Shown piece by piece: positions 14,095-16,629 of a stretch of 16,629 bases of DNA. Origin of the DNA: an uncultured Planctomycetaceae bacterium. Its GTDB lineage: Bacteria; Planctomycetota; Planctomycetia; Pirellulales; Pirellulaceae. Under the pieces are notes generated by a model that was not told the DNA's origin, did no database searches, and was given only the letters and a program-made list of their open reading frames with translations. Made by a program: the position numbers and the translations under genes. The stretch is from NCBI GenBank assembly GCA_903927685.1, contig CAIYOB010000507.1, positions 1-16,629 of the forward strand, in the 5' to 3' direction. The first letter of the stretch is position 1. Each line of letters opens with the position of its first letter.

Positions 14095-16629
14095 GTGAAA
14101 ATCACCGACCTGCAAATCGACGGTTTCGGCGTCTGGAGCGACCTGAAGCTGGACCAATTCTCCAACGGCCTGACCGTGTTCTGCGGGCCCAACGAAGCCG
14201 GCAAGACGACGCTGATGCAGTTCATCCGCAGCGTGCTGTACGGCTTCTCCATGGAACGGCGCAGCCGGTACCTGCCGCCCGTGCAGGGCGGACGGGCCGG
14301 CGGCGGATTGGGCGTGATCGACACGGGCGGCCGGTTCACGGTCCGACGGACCCCCAGCAACAGCCTGAGCAGCGATGACCCGGGCAAGATCGAAGTCTTG
14401 TCCGCGTCCGGCACGCGGCAAGGCTCGCACGTCTTGGCTACGATGCTGTGCGGGATCGACGAGGCGATCTTCAACAATGTGTTCGCAGTGGGACTCCGCG
14501 AGTTGCAGGAGCTGGGGACGCTGGACGACACGGAAGCGGCGGCGCAGCTGTACAAGCTGACCAGCGGTCTGGACCGCGTGTCGCTGCTGGATGTCATGCG
14601 GGACACAGCGGCCAGCCGAAACCGGATCCTGGCTGCCGACGGCAGCGATTCGGAACTGCTGAACCTGCTGCGGCAGCGCGACAAGCTGCAAGGCCAGATC
14701 CAGGAAGCCGCCACGCGCGGCGAACGCTGGGGCCAGCTGGCGGCCCAGCGCAAGGAACTGCAGGACGAAGTTGTGCGGCTCGAAGAGAGCATCGAGCGGA
14801 TGGAACGCGAGTCGCGGGCCGTCGAGGTCGCCTTGCAGGTCCGCGAACCATGGTTCCGGCGCAGCGAAGTGCAGAAGGAACTGGCGGAACTGGGGCAACC
14901 ACGGGAACTGCCCGAGCGGGCGGTCCCCAGGCTGGACGAACTGAATGCCCAGATCAAGACCAGCCGCGAACAGGTCGACCAATTGCAGCGCAAACGCCGC
15001 GTGCTGGTCGAAGAGGCCGCCGCCCAGCCGATCAATCGCCCGCTGTGGGCGCATGCCAGCCGGATCGAGGCGGTCTGCGAGCACAGCCCGTGGATCGAAT
15101 CGCTGGAGAACCAGGTCAAGCACCTGCACGACGAAATCGACGAGTTGGACGAGTCGCTTCGCGCCAAGTGGGAAAAGCTGGGCCTGTCGGTCGACGACTT
15201 GCCGGAATTCGCACCCGACCTGTCCCAACGCATGGCGGCGACGTTGCGCGGCCCGGCCAAAGCCTTGCGCGAAGCCAATGATCGGCTGACGGCGACCCGG
15301 GCGGAACGCGAAGGGGTTTTCCGCGAGGCCGGCGAGATCACGGACCAGTTGGCCGCCGAATTGGCCGAAACCGGAGAAAAACAGCTGGACAAGGCCCTGG
15401 AGAAGGCTGGCCAACGCGTAACTCGACTGCGGCGTCGACTGCAGGTCGAAGAGCGGCTGGACAAGCTGGACCGGCACCGCAAGGAACTCGATGCGGATCG
15501 TCGCGAACTGGTGGAAGAGCAGATCCTGCCCGTGTCGACGCTGTTCTGGTGCGGCGTGCCGTTCGTGCTGGGCGTGATGCTGATCCTGGCCTCGATCTTC
15601 TGGGAACCGGTGGCCAAGCTGGGCTGGATCATCACCATCCTGGGCTTCGTCTGCTGGCTGATCGCCGTGGCGACCAAGATCCTGTTGGAAAACACGAATG
15701 GCCGGGACCTGGAAGCCTGTACGCGGCAGCTGGACAAGGTCAAGGGCCAGTTGCGGACGCTGCACGAGGAACGGGACGAACTCGATGCCCAACTGCCCGG
15801 CGGCGGCGGTCCGCTGGACGCGCGCCTGGCCGCGGCCGAAGCCTATGTCAAGAAGCTGGAATCGCTCACGCCGCTGGACGCCAGGGTGCAGACTGCCTCG
15901 GCCCAGGCCGAAGCGGGCAAAGACAAGATCGAGCGGGCGACGGCCGAAGTCCGCGAGGCCCAGCAGCGGTGGCGGGATGCCCTGCGTTCGCTCAAGCTGC
16001 CGGAGTCGTTCCAGCCCGAGCACATCCAGCAGTTCGCCGACGGCAGCGACCAGGCCATGCAGATCGCTCGCCGCCTGCAGACTCGCCGCGAAGAACTCCG
16101 CGACCGTCGGCATGACCTGGCCACGATCACCGAACGGATCCGCCAGCTGCTGGACGAGATCCATCTGACGCCGGCCAGCGACGATCCCCGCACCCAATTG
16201 CGCCAGCTGGCCGCCGTGATGGCGGAACAACGGCAGTGGGTCGATCGTCGCCGACAACTGAAGACGGAGCTGCGCGAGCTGAAGAAAAACTTCCGCGACC
16301 AGGCGCGCAAACTGCGCGAGCTGATGCGGCAGCGACTGCTGCTGCTCAAGCAGGACAACGCGGTGGACGACGCCGTGTTGCGAAGCGAAGCGGCTCGGCA
16401 GGAGCAGATCGAATTGTTGACCGAGGAACTGCTGGAGCTGAACGAACGGATCGCGTTGGCCATCGGCAGCCAATGCACCGAAGAGGCGGTGGGCGAAGTC
16501 CTGCGGACCCACGGCGACGAGAAGCTGGACCAGTACTGGGACCGCCTGGTTGCCCGCCTGCAGGATGCCCAGTCGCGACTGACGCAGATGCACCAGAGCC
16601 GCGGCGAGATGAACCAGGAAATGAAGACC
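14095..16629 (+). CDS. SbcC/YhaN-like AAA/ABC ATPase with mid-protein membrane hairpin (3' end outside window)
   Basis: Open from a GTG at 14095 (AGGAGA eight bases upstream) to the window edge: 845 codons without a stop. The N-terminus is typical of SMC/Rad50/SbcC ATPases: VKITDLQIDGFGVWSD (1-16) and a Walker A loop GPNEAGKTT (31-39). About 190-480 is a long, charged coiled coil rich in Glu, Arg, Leu and Gln. Then come two hydrophobic helices, about 483-502 and 509-530, with a short loop (EPVAKLG) between them, followed by a second coiled coil from about 537 to the edge. No CxxC zinc-hook is present; the membrane hairpin sits where Rad50 and SbcC have the hook or apex. The signature motif, Walker B and D-loop must lie beyond the window. 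The layout matches my memory of Bacillus YhaN, also paired with a YhaO phosphoesterase. It would be a membrane-tethered DNA-end or DNA-loop ATPase; that role is inference. Confidence 0.85.
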   Translation, partial: MKITDLQIDGFGVWSDLKLDQFSNGLTVFCGPNEAGKTTLMQFIRSVLYGFSMERRSRYLPPVQGGRAGGGLGVIDTGGRFTVRRTPSNSLSSDDPGKIEVLSASGTRQGSHVLATMLCGIDEAIFNNVFAVGLRELQELGTLDDTEAAAQLYKLTSGLDRVSLLDVMRDTAASRNRILAADGSDSELLNLLRQRDKLQGQIQEAATRGERWGQLAAQRKELQDEVVRLEESIERMERESRAVEVALQVREPWFRRSEVQKELAELGQPRELPERAVPRLDELNAQIKTSREQVDQLQRKRRVLVEEAAAQPINRPLWAHASRIEAVCEHSPWIESLENQVKHLHDEIDELDESLRAKWEKLGLSVDDLPEFAPDLSQRMAATLRGPAKALREANDRLTATRAEREGVFREAGEITDQLAAELAETGEKQLDKALEKAGQRVTRLRRRLQVEERLDKLDRHRKELDADRRELVEEQILPVSTLFWCGVPFVLGVMLILASIFWEPVAKLGWIITILGFVCWLIAVATKILLENTNGRDLEACTRQLDKVKGQLRTLHEERDELDAQLPGGGGPLDARLAAAEAYVKKLESLTPLDARVQTASAQAEAGKDKIERATAEVREAQQRWRDALRSLKLPESFQPEHIQQFADGSDQAMQIARRLQTRREELRDRRHDLATITERIRQLLDEIHLTPASDDPRTQLRQLAAVMAEQRQWVDRRRQLKTELRELKKNFRDQARKLRELMRQRLLLLKQDNAVDDAVLRSEAARQEQIELLTEELLELNERIALAIGSQCTEEAVGEVLRTHGDEKLDQYWDRLVARLQDAQSRLTQMHQSRGEMNQEMKT

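Noticed and set aside
14074..16593. An 839-codon open frame on the minus strand opposite the SbcC/YhaN-like gene.
   Set aside because: It is a mirror of the real gene: the plus-strand frame has Walker A, coiled coils and a ribosome-binding site, while the antisense product is a Leu/Gln/Arg-rich string with no domain. GC-rich codon use leaves antisense frames open.

Overview
The window is GC-rich and looks like a chromosomal stretch from a planctomycete, probably a Pirellulales-type lineage. That is an inference from gene content: a sulfatase-type lipoprotein, secreted FG-GAP/VCBS and TIM-barrel proteins with export signals, a DUF2231-type membrane protein with an Ala/Glu/Pro-rich tail, an LptF/LptG permease that implies a diderm LPS envelope, a MoeA fused to a periplasmic-binding-protein-like domain, and a YhaO/YhaN-like pair. 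No rRNA, tRNA, CRISPR array, transposase or phage gene is visible.

Layout. (1) 1-1105: the tail of a DNA methyltransferase followed 14 bases later by a probable PD-(D/E)XK nuclease, read as the end of a restriction-modification module. A hand count gives 53% GC at 481-540 against 75% at 1561-1620, consistent with recent acquisition. (2) 1174-5732: an exported TIM-barrel isomerase-like protein, then a tight three-gene unit of DUF2231-type membrane protein, FG-GAP propeller protein and exported propeller-like protein. This unit has a plausible sigma70-type promoter that overlaps an inverted repeat. (3) 5928-7265: a sulfatase-fold lipoprotein whose catalytic and metal-binding motifs are largely lost. 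(4) 7511-9359: an isoprenylcysteine/phospholipid methyltransferase-family membrane enzyme and an LptF/LptG permease, probably co-transcribed, both acting in the envelope. (5) 9548-10207: a membrane-anchored divergent beta-carbonic anhydrase, convergent with moeA and separated from it by 4 bases. (6) 10212-12149, minus strand: the MoeA-PBP fusion. A ten-copy heptamer array stops three bases short of its start codon and occupies the place of the ribosome-binding site. (7) 12377-12664: a 95-residue exported protein followed immediately by a perfect 16-base palindrome. (8) 12842 to the window edge: an SbcD/YhaO-like protein and an SbcC/YhaN-like ATPase in one operon. The ATPase carries a two-helix membrane hairpin within its coiled-coil region, where Rad50/SbcC proteins have the hook or apex. 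Its partner has lost most metal and catalytic residues of the Mre11/SbcD phosphoesterase.

The most interesting themes are the possible membrane-tethered, nuclease-degenerate SbcCD-like complex at 12842-16629; the recurrence of folds with eroded active sites (sulfatase, SbcD-like, possibly the isomerase-like protein); and the heptamer array abutting moeA. All functional statements come from motif reading by eye, with no database search.
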